The position numbers were made by a program, and so were the translations under genes. A stretch of 64,000 bases of DNA. Origin: Streptococcus halotolerans. Its GTDB lineage: Bacteria > Bacillota > Bacilli > Lactobacillales > Streptococcaceae. This document shows positions 54,127-62,277 of the stretch, in pieces (position 1 is the first letter of the stretch; each line of letters starts with the position of its first letter). Location: positions 62,001-126,000 of the forward strand of contig NZ_CP014835.1 of assembly GCF_001598035.1 (NCBI RefSeq), written 5' to 3'. Under the pieces are notes generated by a model that saw only the letters and a list, made by a program, of their open reading frames with translations, did not search any database and was not told the origin of the DNA.

Positions 54127-55014
54127 ATGAATACAAGAATGTTAACTAATTTCGATAAACGTGTGTTAGTCATGAACCGTGTTTTGATTGCTTTATTAGT
54201 TTTAATTACAGTAGTACCAATGGGATACATTCTGATTGCATCTTTTATGGATCCACAGGTATTAGTGAATCAAGGGATCAGCTTTAACCCAAAGGACTGG
54301 ACGGTTGAAGGGTACCAAAGAGTATTTAGCGATGATTCAATTTTACGAGGATTTATCAATTCGTTACTTTATTCAACAATTTTTGCAGCATTGACGGTAG
54401 TTATTTCTGTTATGACTGCATATCCTCTATCGAAGAAAGATTTAATTGGACGTAGATGGGTCAACTACTTTCTGATTTTTACCATGTTCTTTGGTGGTGG
54501 GCTTGTTCCAACCTATTTGTTGGTAAAAAATCTTGGTATGTTAAACTCTATGTGGGCAATTGTTCTACCAGGTGCTGTTAATGTTTGGAATATTATTCTT
54601 GCTAGAACTTATTTTCAAAGTTTGCCAGATGAACTAATAGAAGCAGCGGTTATCGACGGAGCTAATGAGTTTCAAATTTTCTTAAAAGTCATTCTGCCAT
54701 TAGCAAAACCGATTATGTTTGTTCTTTTTCTCTACGCTTTTGTTGGACAATGGAATTCTTATTTTGATGCGATGATTTATATTAAAGATCCTGATAAGGC
54801 TCCATTACAACTAGTGCTACGAAACATATTGATTCAAAACGAAGTCAATGCAAACATGATTGGCGCCCAAGCAGCCATCAATGAATTAAAACGAATTGCT
54901 GAAATTGTTAAATATGCGACAATTGTTATATCAAGTCTACCATTAATTGTACTATATCCATTCTTCCAAAAATACTTTGATAAAGGTATTATGGCAGGAT
55001 CGCTTAAAGGTTAA
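54127..55014 (+). CDS. susT2: ABC sugar transporter permease, SusT2/LplC type
   Basis: The product is 295 aa. ATG 54127 follows AAGGAG; a start at 54100 would overlap the previous gene. Six membrane helices are predicted. The EAA motif EAAVIDGANEFQIFLKVILPLAKP (about 175-198, split by the loop) is present. The C-terminus FFQKYFDKGIMAGSLKG is the usual end of CUT1 second permeases. It forms the transmembrane heterodimer with the preceding permease. The gene continues into the lipoprotein gene 115 nt downstream, in the same operon. Confidence 0.88.
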   Translation: MNTRMLTNFDKRVLVMNRVLIALLVLITVVPMGYILIASFMDPQVLVNQGISFNPKDWTVEGYQRVFSDDSILRGFINSLLYSTIFAALTVVISVMTAYPLSKKDLIGRRWVNYFLIFTMFFGGGLVPTYLLVKNLGMLNSMWAIVLPGAVNVWNIILARTYFQSLPDELIEAAVIDGANEFQIFLKVILPLAKPIMFVLFLYAFVGQWNSYFDAMIYIKDPDKAPLQLVLRNILIQNEVNANMIGAQAAINELKRIAEIVKYATIVISSLPLIVLYPFFQKYFDKGIMAGSLKG

Positions 55015-55129
55015 TAAATAGAATTAGATATCAAAATGAAATTAGTTATCCGCACTTTTAAAATTTGTGTGTGATGATAGTTAGTTTTTGTATTGAATTT
55101 GAAATAAATAAAAAAGGGGTTCATTTAAA

Positions 55130-56758
55130 ATGAAAACAATGAATTTAAATAAATGGTTTAAGATAAGTGCTCTTCTAACTACTAGTGCTGTCTTGTTAGC
55201 AGCTTGTGGTAACTCGTCAAGTGAAACGGCAAGTAAAGATTATGGATTGAAAGATATTAAATTCCCACTCAAGGATAAAGTAACATTAAAATTTATGACT
55301 ACTAGCTCAACGTTAGCTCCAAAAGATCCCAATAAAAAGTTGATTTTTAAACGTCTTGAACAGGAAACTGGAGTTCATATTGATTGGACGAATTACCAAA
55401 GTGATTTTGCTGAAAAACGCAATTTAGATATTTCATCTGGTGATGTTCCAGACGCTATTCACAATGATGGTGCTTCTGATGTAGAGTTGATGAAATGGGC
55501 AGAACAAGGAGTTATTGTCCCCGTAGAAGATTTGATTGATGAACATATGCCAAACTTGAAAAAAATCCTTGATGAAAATCCTCAATATCGTGCTCTTATC
55601 ACAGCACCGGATGGCCATATTTATTCTTTCCCTTGGATTGAAGAATTAGGTGAGGGTAAAGAGTCAATTCATAGTGTTAACGATATGGCCTGGATAAATA
55701 AAAAGTGGCTAGATGAATTAGGTCTTGATATGCCTAAAACAACTGATGAGTTAGTGAAAGTTTTAGAAGCCTTCAAAACAAAGGATCCAAACAGAAATGG
55801 TAAGGCAGATGAAATCCCACTGTCATTTATTAATAGTGCTGGAAATGAAGATTTTAAAGTACTCTTTGGTTCCTTTGGTACTGGGGATAATGATGAGCAT
55901 GTGGTTGTTGGAAATGACGGAAAAGTTGATTTTACAGCCGATAATGATGACTATAAAGAAGGTATCAAATTCATGCGCTCTCTATATGAAAAAGGACTTA
56001 TTGATTCTGAGGCATTTGAACAAGATTGGAATACATATACATCTAAAGGAAATGATCAAAAGTACGGAGTTTACTTTACGTGGGATAAAAATAATGTAAC
56101 AGGAAGTAATGAAGATTATCAAGTCCTACCTGTACTAGAGGGTCCAGATGGAGAGAAAAATGTTACTCGTACTAATAATGTTGGCTTCCAACGTGACCGC
56201 ATGGTTATCACCAGTGTCAACAAAAATCTTGAATTGACTGCTAAATGGATTGATGCGCAATATGAACCAATACAATCCGTTCAAAATAATTGGGGAACGT
56301 ATGGTGACACTAAGCAACAAAATATTTTTGAATTTAACAAAGAAACAAATAGTCTTAAGCATTTACCTTTAGATGGTACTGCTCCTACTGAATTGCGACA
56401 AAAAACAGAAGTTGGTGGACCATTAGCCATTCTTGATAGCTATTACGGTGATGTCACAACTATGCCTGATGATGCAAAGTGGCGTTTAGATTTACTGCAA
56501 GCTAACTATGTTCCTTACATGAAAAATGATGAAATCTATCCTAAGGTTTTTATGGAAGAAAAAGACTTAGATAAAATTGCTCAAGTCGAAGCTGATATGA
56601 TGGATTATGTAACTCGTAAACGTTCAGAATGGATTACCAATGGTGGGATTGACGATGAATGGGATAGTTATTTGAAAGAACTTGAAAAATATGGTTTAAA
56701 AGACTACATGAAGTTAAAACAGAAATATTACGATGAGTTCAAAAAGAATCAAGAATAG
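55130..56758 (+). CDS. susX: Extracellular sugar-binding lipoprotein (SusX-like)
   Basis: The product is 542 aa. The lipoprotein signal peptide ends in LLAAC with the lipid-modified Cys at 26, following a K/N-rich start and hydrophobic core. Mature protein features of the large (LplA-like) binding proteins are DVPDAIHNDGASDVELMKWAEQGV split around residues 105-128, TDELVKVLEAFKTKDPN and the LKFMTTSSTLAPKDPN opening. Length matches the pneumococcal SusX (about 540 aa). It captures the sugar outside the cell for the two permeases. A 115-nt gap with an internal GGGG ribosome site precedes it. Confidence 0.88.
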   Translation: MKTMNLNKWFKISALLTTSAVLLAACGNSSSETASKDYGLKDIKFPLKDKVTLKFMTTSSTLAPKDPNKKLIFKRLEQETGVHIDWTNYQSDFAEKRNLDISSGDVPDAIHNDGASDVELMKWAEQGVIVPVEDLIDEHMPNLKKILDENPQYRALITAPDGHIYSFPWIEELGEGKESIHSVNDMAWINKKWLDELGLDMPKTTDELVKVLEAFKTKDPNRNGKADEIPLSFINSAGNEDFKVLFGSFGTGDNDEHVVVGNDGKVDFTADNDDYKEGIKFMRSLYEKGLIDSEAFEQDWNTYTSKGNDQKYGVYFTWDKNNVTGSNEDYQVLPVLEGPDGEKNVTRTNNVGFQRDRMVITSVNKNLELTAKWIDAQYEPIQSVQNNWGTYGDTKQQNIFEFNKETNSLKHLPLDGTAPTELRQKTEVGGPLAILDSYYGDVTTMPDDAKWRLDLLQANYVPYMKNDEIYPKVFMEEKDLDKIAQVEADMMDYVTRKRSEWITNGGIDDEWDSYLKELEKYGLKDYMKLKQKYYDEFKKNQE

Positions 56759-56767
56759 GAGGTCAGA

Positions 56768-58138
56768 ATGCTAAACGACTATACGACTACGAGAGCTAAT
56801 CACTATATTCTGGAACATAAAAAAGAAATCAATCATCAGTTTAAACCTGTAAATCACTTTTCAGCAGAGATGGGTTGGATAAATGATCCAAATGGTTTTG
56901 TTTATTTTCGTGGTGAGTACCATCTGTTTTATCAATTTTATCCTTATGATAGTGTTTGGGGTCCAATGCATTGGGGACATGCAAAAACGTCAGATTTTGT
57001 CCATTGGGAGCACTTACCGGTAGCATTGGCACCAGATATGTCATATGATAAAGATGGCTGTTTTTCCGGATCAGCTATTGTTAAAGATGATGTTTTGTGG
57101 CTAATGTACACTGGTAATATTGAACAAGAAGATGGTAGTATCCGTCAAGTTCAGAATATGGCCTACTCTAAAGACGGTATTGTTTTTACAAAAATTGCTG
57201 AGAATCCAGTAGCTACGGGAGAATGTTTGCCGAAAGAATTGATTTCGTCAGATTTTCGTGATCCAAAATTATTTGAAAAAGATGGCAAGTATTATGCCGT
57301 GGTCGCTGCTAAGCATCAGGATGATGTGGGAACAATTGTTTTACTTGGTTCAGATAACTTGATAGACTGGACATTTGAATCAATTTTCTTAAAAGGGACA
57401 CCTGAACAAGGTATCATGTGGGAATGTCCGGATTATTTCAATTTGGAAGGCACTGATGTATTGGTAATGTCTCCTATGAGAGTGGCACGTGACAAATATC
57501 ATTTTAGAAACATTAATGCTTCAGTAGTCTTAACAGGAAAGGTGGACTGGGACGAGAAACGATTTAAATTAGAGTCCATTCATGAATTAGACCATGGTCA
57601 TGATTTTTATGCCCCTCAATCTTTATTAGATGATAAAGGTCGACGTATTATGATTGCATGGCTACATACTTGGGGACGTCAACTTCCTCCACATGAGTTG
57701 CAACATAGATGGGCTGGTAGTATGACTTTGCCACGTGAGTTGACGTTGAAGGATACTCGAGTTCTTCAGAATATCCTTCCAGAAACTCTCGAAGCTCTTC
57801 CAATGATTGAAATGAATCAGAATCTGACTAAAACTGGATTCTTTGAAATTGAAGTCAATGGTAGGTTACAAATGAGATTAGGAACTTTAGATGACTATAT
57901 TAGTTTTGGATTTGATGAAGAAGAAGGAGTTGTATTCATAGATCGCAAACACCTCAAATATAAGCTCAAAGGTGATGAAACATGGCAAACAGACTTACGA
58001 TCAATTCCTATCCAAGCTAAAAAATTAGTTGTCGTGATTGACTATAATAGTATTGAAATTTTTGTGAATGATGGTGAAGAAACACTCAGTTCGGCTTATT
58101 ACATCGAAGGAGATTGTTATTTAAGCCGTATTGTGTAA
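56768..58138 (+). CDS. susH: GH32 beta-fructofuranosidase (sucrose hydrolase, SusH-like)
   Basis: The product is 456 aa from ATG 56768 after AGGAGG, 9 nt after the lipoprotein stop. The GH32 five-blade domain is followed by a small C-terminal beta domain. Catalytic set: nucleophile Asp40 in WINDPNG, stabilising Asp165 in FRDPKLF, and acid/base Glu219 in WECPD. No signal peptide, so it acts in the cytoplasm on imported sugar. In pneumococcus SusH hydrolyses sucrose rather than sucrose-6-phosphate; use of unphosphorylated sugar fits an ABC transporter. Fructo-oligosaccharides are a further possible substrate. Confidence 0.9.
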   Translation: MLNDYTTTRANHYILEHKKEINHQFKPVNHFSAEMGWINDPNGFVYFRGEYHLFYQFYPYDSVWGPMHWGHAKTSDFVHWEHLPVALAPDMSYDKDGCFSGSAIVKDDVLWLMYTGNIEQEDGSIRQVQNMAYSKDGIVFTKIAENPVATGECLPKELISSDFRDPKLFEKDGKYYAVVAAKHQDDVGTIVLLGSDNLIDWTFESIFLKGTPEQGIMWECPDYFNLEGTDVLVMSPMRVARDKYHFRNINASVVLTGKVDWDEKRFKLESIHELDHGHDFYAPQSLLDDKGRRIMIAWLHTWGRQLPPHELQHRWAGSMTLPRELTLKDTRVLQNILPETLEALPMIEMNQNLTKTGFFEIEVNGRLQMRLGTLDDYISFGFDEEEGVVFIDRKHLKYKLKGDETWQTDLRSIPIQAKKLVVVIDYNSIEIFVNDGEETLSSAYYIEGDCYLSRIV

Positions 58139-58185
58139 TCATATTTTCTAGCCTTAAAAGTCTAATCTGAATGAAACGAATAAGC

Positions 58186-58214
58186 ATCCCCAATCAACTG
58201 GTTGGGGATTTTTT
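58186..58214 (+). terminator. Terminator of the sus-like operon
   Basis: ATCCCCAAtC / GtTTGGGGAT with a T6 run. It separates this operon from the following glycosidase operon. Confidence 0.8.
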
Positions 58215-58273
58215 CCGTATAGCAAAGGAAAATCTTAGTTTTTCATGGGATATTATTTAAGGGTTATTTTAGG

Positions 58274-58297
58274 TATACTAGTAGGTAAGCGTATACA
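58274..58297 (+). promoter_or_regulatory. -10 and candidate cre site of the GH4 operon
   Basis: TATACT (58274-58279) is a possible -10. GGTAAGCGTATACA (58284-58297) matches the fixed bases of the CcpA cre pattern TGNAANCGNTTNCA at 8 of 10 positions and lies in the transcribed leader, where it could block transcription. Confidence 0.4.
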
Positions 58298-58311
58298 AAA
58301 AGGAGGTAATG

Positions 58312-59664
58312 ATGGCATCTATTAAGCTGGTTACGATAGGCGGTGGTTCTAGCTATACACCGGAATTGGTGGAGGGAATGATCTTAAGAAGTCATTTGAT
58401 TTCTATCTCAGAGTGGTGGTTTGTTGATGTGCCAGAAGGTGAAGAAAAGCTTCATATCGTTGTAGAGCTTGCTAAACGAATGGTTGAAAAAGCAGGCTTA
58501 GATTGGAAGATAAAAGCTACCTTAAATCGTCAGGAAGCGCTAAAGGACGCTGATTTTGTGACGTCTCAATTTCGTGTTGGTGGCTTGGACGCGCGCTATC
58601 TTGATGAAAGTATCCCTCTGTCAAGGGGGATTATTGGTCAAGAGACAAATGGAGCAGGTGGACTTTTTAAAGCATTTAGAACCGTTGAAGCTTACAAATC
58701 CATTGTTTCTGATATGAAAACCTTCTGTCCAGATGCTTGGTTGATTAATTTTACCAATCCGGCAGGTATGGTGACGGAAGCCTTAATCAATAGACTAGGA
58801 TGGAAGAAAACAATTGGTTTGTGCAATATCCCTATTGGCCAGCAAAAGGCAGCTGCGAGTGCATTAGCCTTGGACGAAAGTGAGCTTACCCTAAGACATG
58901 TGGGTCTTAATCATTACCATTTTCATCAGGTTTGGGATAAGAATGGCCATAATCGAACAGGTGAGTTGATTGAGCGATTTTATGGGCGTTTAAAGGCTAA
59001 AGAACAAGAGACTGTTAAAAACATTACCAACCTAGAGTTTCCTATTAGTTTTTTAAGGTCTATTCAAATGCTTCCTTGTGATTATCATCGCTACTACTTT
59101 TTAGAAAAAGAGATGTTAGCAGATGCTCTCGCCCAATATCGTGAAGGGCATATTAGAGCAGCAGTGGTTAAAGATGTCGAGAAGGAACTCTTTGAACTTT
59201 ATCAAGATCCTAATCTGAAAGAAAAACCCAAACAATTGGAGCAAAGGGGCGGAGCTTATTATAGTGATATTGCCTGTCAAATTATTGTTGCTATAATCAC
59301 TGATAGTCATGAAACCTTAACCGTTTCAACTGTCAATCACGGCGTGATTCCATTTTTACCTAAGGACAGTGTTGTGGAGGTTTCAGCCATGATAACCTCT
59401 CAGGGTGCTATTCCTTTGGCGACACCTGATGTTCCAAAAGTGTTAGAAGGGCAACTTCAATTGATGAAAAAAATGGAGCAAGTTACAGTGGAAGCTGCTA
59501 TTTCAGGTGATTACCATACCGCTTTACAGGCCTTTTTCTTAAATCCACTGATTCCCAATGGGTCTGAAACAGAACTATTATTGAAAGAATTACTACTGGC
59601 TCATGACACTTATCTACCGCAATTTCAACCGACAATTGCTGCTATTAAGGAAGGAAAGCTATAA
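58312..59664 (+). CDS. GH4 NAD-dependent 6-phospho-beta-glucosidase
   Basis: The product is 450 aa. Of two adjacent in-frame ATGs, 58312 has the better spacing after AGGAGG. The family 4 Rossmann start is VTIGGGSSYTPELVEGM (about 8-24). Other landmarks are NFTNPAGMVTEA (about 145-156), the metal/Cys region LCNIPIG (about 170) with the catalytic Cys, and GLNHYHFHQ (about 199). GH4 enzymes use NAD+ and Mn2+ and cleave phospho-sugars by redox elimination. The 6-phospho-beta-glucosidase branch (LicH/CelF-like) is the closest match. The stop directly abuts the next ATG (TAAATG). Confidence 0.88.
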   Translation: MASIKLVTIGGGSSYTPELVEGMILRSHLISISEWWFVDVPEGEEKLHIVVELAKRMVEKAGLDWKIKATLNRQEALKDADFVTSQFRVGGLDARYLDESIPLSRGIIGQETNGAGGLFKAFRTVEAYKSIVSDMKTFCPDAWLINFTNPAGMVTEALINRLGWKKTIGLCNIPIGQQKAAASALALDESELTLRHVGLNHYHFHQVWDKNGHNRTGELIERFYGRLKAKEQETVKNITNLEFPISFLRSIQMLPCDYHRYYFLEKEMLADALAQYREGHIRAAVVKDVEKELFELYQDPNLKEKPKQLEQRGGAYYSDIACQIIVAIITDSHETLTVSTVNHGVIPFLPKDSVVEVSAMITSQGAIPLATPDVPKVLEGQLQLMKKMEQVTVEAAISGDYHTALQAFFLNPLIPNGSETELLLKELLLAHDTYLPQFQPTIAAIKEGKL

Positions 59665-61062
59665 ATGACGACAACACAGACTTATCAATTTCCTGAAGGT
59701 TTCTTATGGGGAACATCAACATCTGGACCGCAAAGTGAAGGAAGTATTGAGGGTGATGGAAAGGGAATGAATAACTGGGATTACTGGTACAGTATTGCAC
59801 CTGAAAAATTTCATGATGGCATTGGACCAAGTCAAACCTCAACCTTCTATCAACATTATAAAGAAGACATTGGCTTGTTGAAGGAGACAGGGCAAACTGT
59901 TTTTCGTCCATCCATCCAGTGGGCGCGTTTAATACCTGATGGTACCGGCAAGGTTAATGGGAAAGCCGTTGCCTTTTACCGGGATGTTTTTAAGAGCATC
60001 AAAGATGTAGGTGTTAAACCCATCGTCAATTTATATCATTTTGATTTGCCCTATGCTCTCCAGGAAAAAGGTGGTTGGGAAAACAAAGAGACTGTCTATG
60101 CCTATGAAGCTTATGCAAGAAAGTGCTTTGAGTTATTTGGAGATTTAGTGGATACTTGGATCACCTTTAATGAGCCGATTGTTCCTGTTGAGTGTGGCTA
60201 TATGAATGACTTGCATTATCCTTGCAAAGTTGATCCTAAAGCGGCAGTGGCTGTTGCCTATCACACCCAATTAGCTAGCAGTTTAGCCGTAAAAGCCTGC
60301 CACGATGTTAATGCTAGCCACAAAATCAGTATTGTCCTCAATTTGACGCCTGCTTATCCTAGAAGTGAGTCTGAGGAAGACCGCCAAGCAGCGCACATCG
60401 CAGAGTTATTTCAAACCAAGAGTTTCCTTGATCCGTCTGTTCTAGGGACTTATCCAGATGACTTGGTAGAAATCATTAGAAAGCATGATTTGATGCCAGA
60501 GGTAACTTCAGAAGAATTAGACATTATTCGCCAGCATACCGTAGACTTCCTAGGGGTTAACTATTATCAGCCCATGCGTGTCAAAGCACCAGAAAGCCAT
60601 AGTGGTTTAGATCAGGCATTTAGTCTAGACCTTTATTTTGAACACTATGATATGCCAGGTAAAAAGATTAATCCTCATCGTGGTTGGGAAATTTACGAAC
60701 AAGGGATTTACGATATTGCGATGACGATTAGAGATCATTATGGCAATATTGACTGGTTGGTAACTGAAAATGGCATGGGTGTTGAGGGAGAAGAAAAATT
60801 TCTTAAAGATGGTGTGATTCAAGATGATTATCGCATTGCCTTTATCAAAGACCATCTGATTGAACTTCATAAAGCGATTGAAGAGGGGGCTAACTGTAAA
60901 GGATACATGCTATGGACGTTTATTGACTGTTGGTCTTGGCTAAACGCCTATAAAAATCGCTATGGGTTGGTTTCGCTTGATTTAGAAACACAAGAGCGTC
61001 GTCTGAAGAAATCTGGTTACTGGTTTAAAGAACTCAGTCAAAATAATGGTTTTTCACAATAA
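59665..61062 (+). CDS. GH1 6-phospho-beta-glucosidase
   Basis: The product is 465 aa, from ATG 59665 directly after the GH4 stop with AAGGAAAG as ribosome site. GH1 landmarks: FPEGFLWGTSTSGPQSEGS (about 8-26), acid/base Glu170 in TFNEP, nucleophile Glu368 in VTENGMG, and the phosphate-binding C-terminal loop WSWLNAYKNRYGLVSLD (about 420-436). It is cytoplasmic and hydrolyses beta-glucoside-6-phosphates such as cellobiose- or gentiobiose-6-phosphate. Paired with the GH4 enzyme in one operon, it gives two unrelated mechanisms for similar substrates. Confidence 0.9.
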   Translation: MTTTQTYQFPEGFLWGTSTSGPQSEGSIEGDGKGMNNWDYWYSIAPEKFHDGIGPSQTSTFYQHYKEDIGLLKETGQTVFRPSIQWARLIPDGTGKVNGKAVAFYRDVFKSIKDVGVKPIVNLYHFDLPYALQEKGGWENKETVYAYEAYARKCFELFGDLVDTWITFNEPIVPVECGYMNDLHYPCKVDPKAAVAVAYHTQLASSLAVKACHDVNASHKISIVLNLTPAYPRSESEEDRQAAHIAELFQTKSFLDPSVLGTYPDDLVEIIRKHDLMPEVTSEELDIIRQHTVDFLGVNYYQPMRVKAPESHSGLDQAFSLDLYFEHYDMPGKKINPHRGWEIYEQGIYDIAMTIRDHYGNIDWLVTENGMGVEGEEKFLKDGVIQDDYRIAFIKDHLIELHKAIEEGANCKGYMLWTFIDCWSWLNAYKNRYGLVSLDLETQERRLKKSGYWFKELSQNNGFSQ

Positions 61063-61073
61063 GGAGAGAGAAT

Positions 61074-62168
61074 ATGGTCACATTTGGTTTTTCCATCTAC
61101 CCTGAAAAGCATGAGCTTAACAAGATTAAATCATACATGGATTTGTTGAAAAAGTATGGTGCTGAGCGCATTTTTATGAGTCTCTTGCAATTAGAAGCAG
61201 GAGATACCACAACTTTTGACAAGTATAAGGCTATTATTCACTATGCTAATGAACTGAATATGCGCGTGATTGCTGATATTAGTCCAAGTTTTATTGAACA
61301 AAATGCTTGGGAAGATCAGTTGATTCTCAAAGCAAAGGAATTTGGGTTAGCCGGTTTACGCCTTGATGAAGCCCTCTCTATTGACGACATTGTCTCCTTA
61401 ACTCAAAATCAGCTTGGTTTAAAAATTGAATTAAACATGAGTACAGATAAGACCTTGGTTAATGATCTTTTAGCGAGTGATGCTAATTTTGATAATATTA
61501 TTGCCTGTCATAATTTCTATCCTCATGAGTTCACTGCCCTATCGCAGCAACATTTTAGAGAGATGTCGGCTTTTTATAATGAAAAAGGGATTGAAACTGC
61601 TGCTTTTGTTAGCAGTCAAACAGCCAAAGAAGGTCCTTGGCCACTTTCTGAAGGCTTGCCAACCGTGGAGGACCATCGCCATTTGCCAATAGCTCAGCAG
61701 GTTCAACTGATGAAAGCGGTTGGTACCATTGACAATATTCTGATTTCTAATCAGTTTATCTCTGAAGAAGAGTTAAAGACTTGTCACCAAGCTCTAGTCT
61801 CAGAAGTCAAGTGTTTGGAAGTTTCTGTTTTGGATGATCTTAGTAGCGTCGAAGAAGCGATTGTAAGCTTTGATCATAACTATCGCGGCGATATCTCAGA
61901 TTATGTGATTCGCTCAACCATTCCTAGAACGATTTATACAGATGTTTCCCTCCCTCCACGAGACAATCAGTCTAAAAAAGTCAAGCGAGGGAGTCTTATC
62001 ATTGATAATGACCGATACACGCGCTACAAGGGAGAATTACAGATTGCTTTAAAAGATTTTACCATTAGTGATAAGGCCAATGTAGTAGGACACATTTGTG
62101 AGACTTCCTTGCCTTTACTAGAGACGTTAGAGGCTTGGGAAGACTTTAAATTAATCATTAAATCTTAG
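61074..62168 (+). CDS. MupG/DUF871 family TIM-barrel protein
   Basis: The product is 364 aa from ATG 61074 after AAGGAGAGAG. Family features: the opening TFGFSIYPEKHELNKIKSYM (about 3-22), AERIFMSLLQLE (about 34-45), GLRLDEALSIDDI (about 98-110), CHNFYPHEFTALSQQHF (about 144-160), AFVSSQTAKEGPWPLSEGLPT (about 173-193) and a C-terminal cyclophilin-like domain (about 245-364). MupG of Staphylococcus aureus cleaves MurNAc-6P-GlcNAc, a peptidoglycan disaccharide phosphate, so this may be a 6-phospho-muramidase. The GH4/GH1 context points instead or additionally to beta-glucoside phosphates. Confidence 0.85.
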   Translation: MVTFGFSIYPEKHELNKIKSYMDLLKKYGAERIFMSLLQLEAGDTTTFDKYKAIIHYANELNMRVIADISPSFIEQNAWEDQLILKAKEFGLAGLRLDEALSIDDIVSLTQNQLGLKIELNMSTDKTLVNDLLASDANFDNIIACHNFYPHEFTALSQQHFREMSAFYNEKGIETAAFVSSQTAKEGPWPLSEGLPTVEDHRHLPIAQQVQLMKAVGTIDNILISNQFISEEELKTCHQALVSEVKCLEVSVLDDLSSVEEAIVSFDHNYRGDISDYVIRSTIPRTIYTDVSLPPRDNQSKKVKRGSLIIDNDRYTRYKGELQIALKDFTISDKANVVGHICETSLPLLETLEAWEDFKLIIKS

Positions 62169-62224
62169 TCACTGATTTTCAGTTTCACAACGGAAAAAGA
62201 CAGGCTTTTTACCAGGTAATCTTC

Positions 62225-62233
62225 TGCTATAAT
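62225..62233 (+). promoter_or_regulatory. Extended -10 of the PRD regulator gene
   Basis: TGCTATAAT ending at 62233, 45 nt before ATG 62278. A weak AAAAAG/CTTTTT hairpin precedes it. Confidence 0.55.
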
Positions 62234-62277
62234 GAGAAATGTAAGGGCTAACATAATCAGGAGTGAAAGGAGGACGA

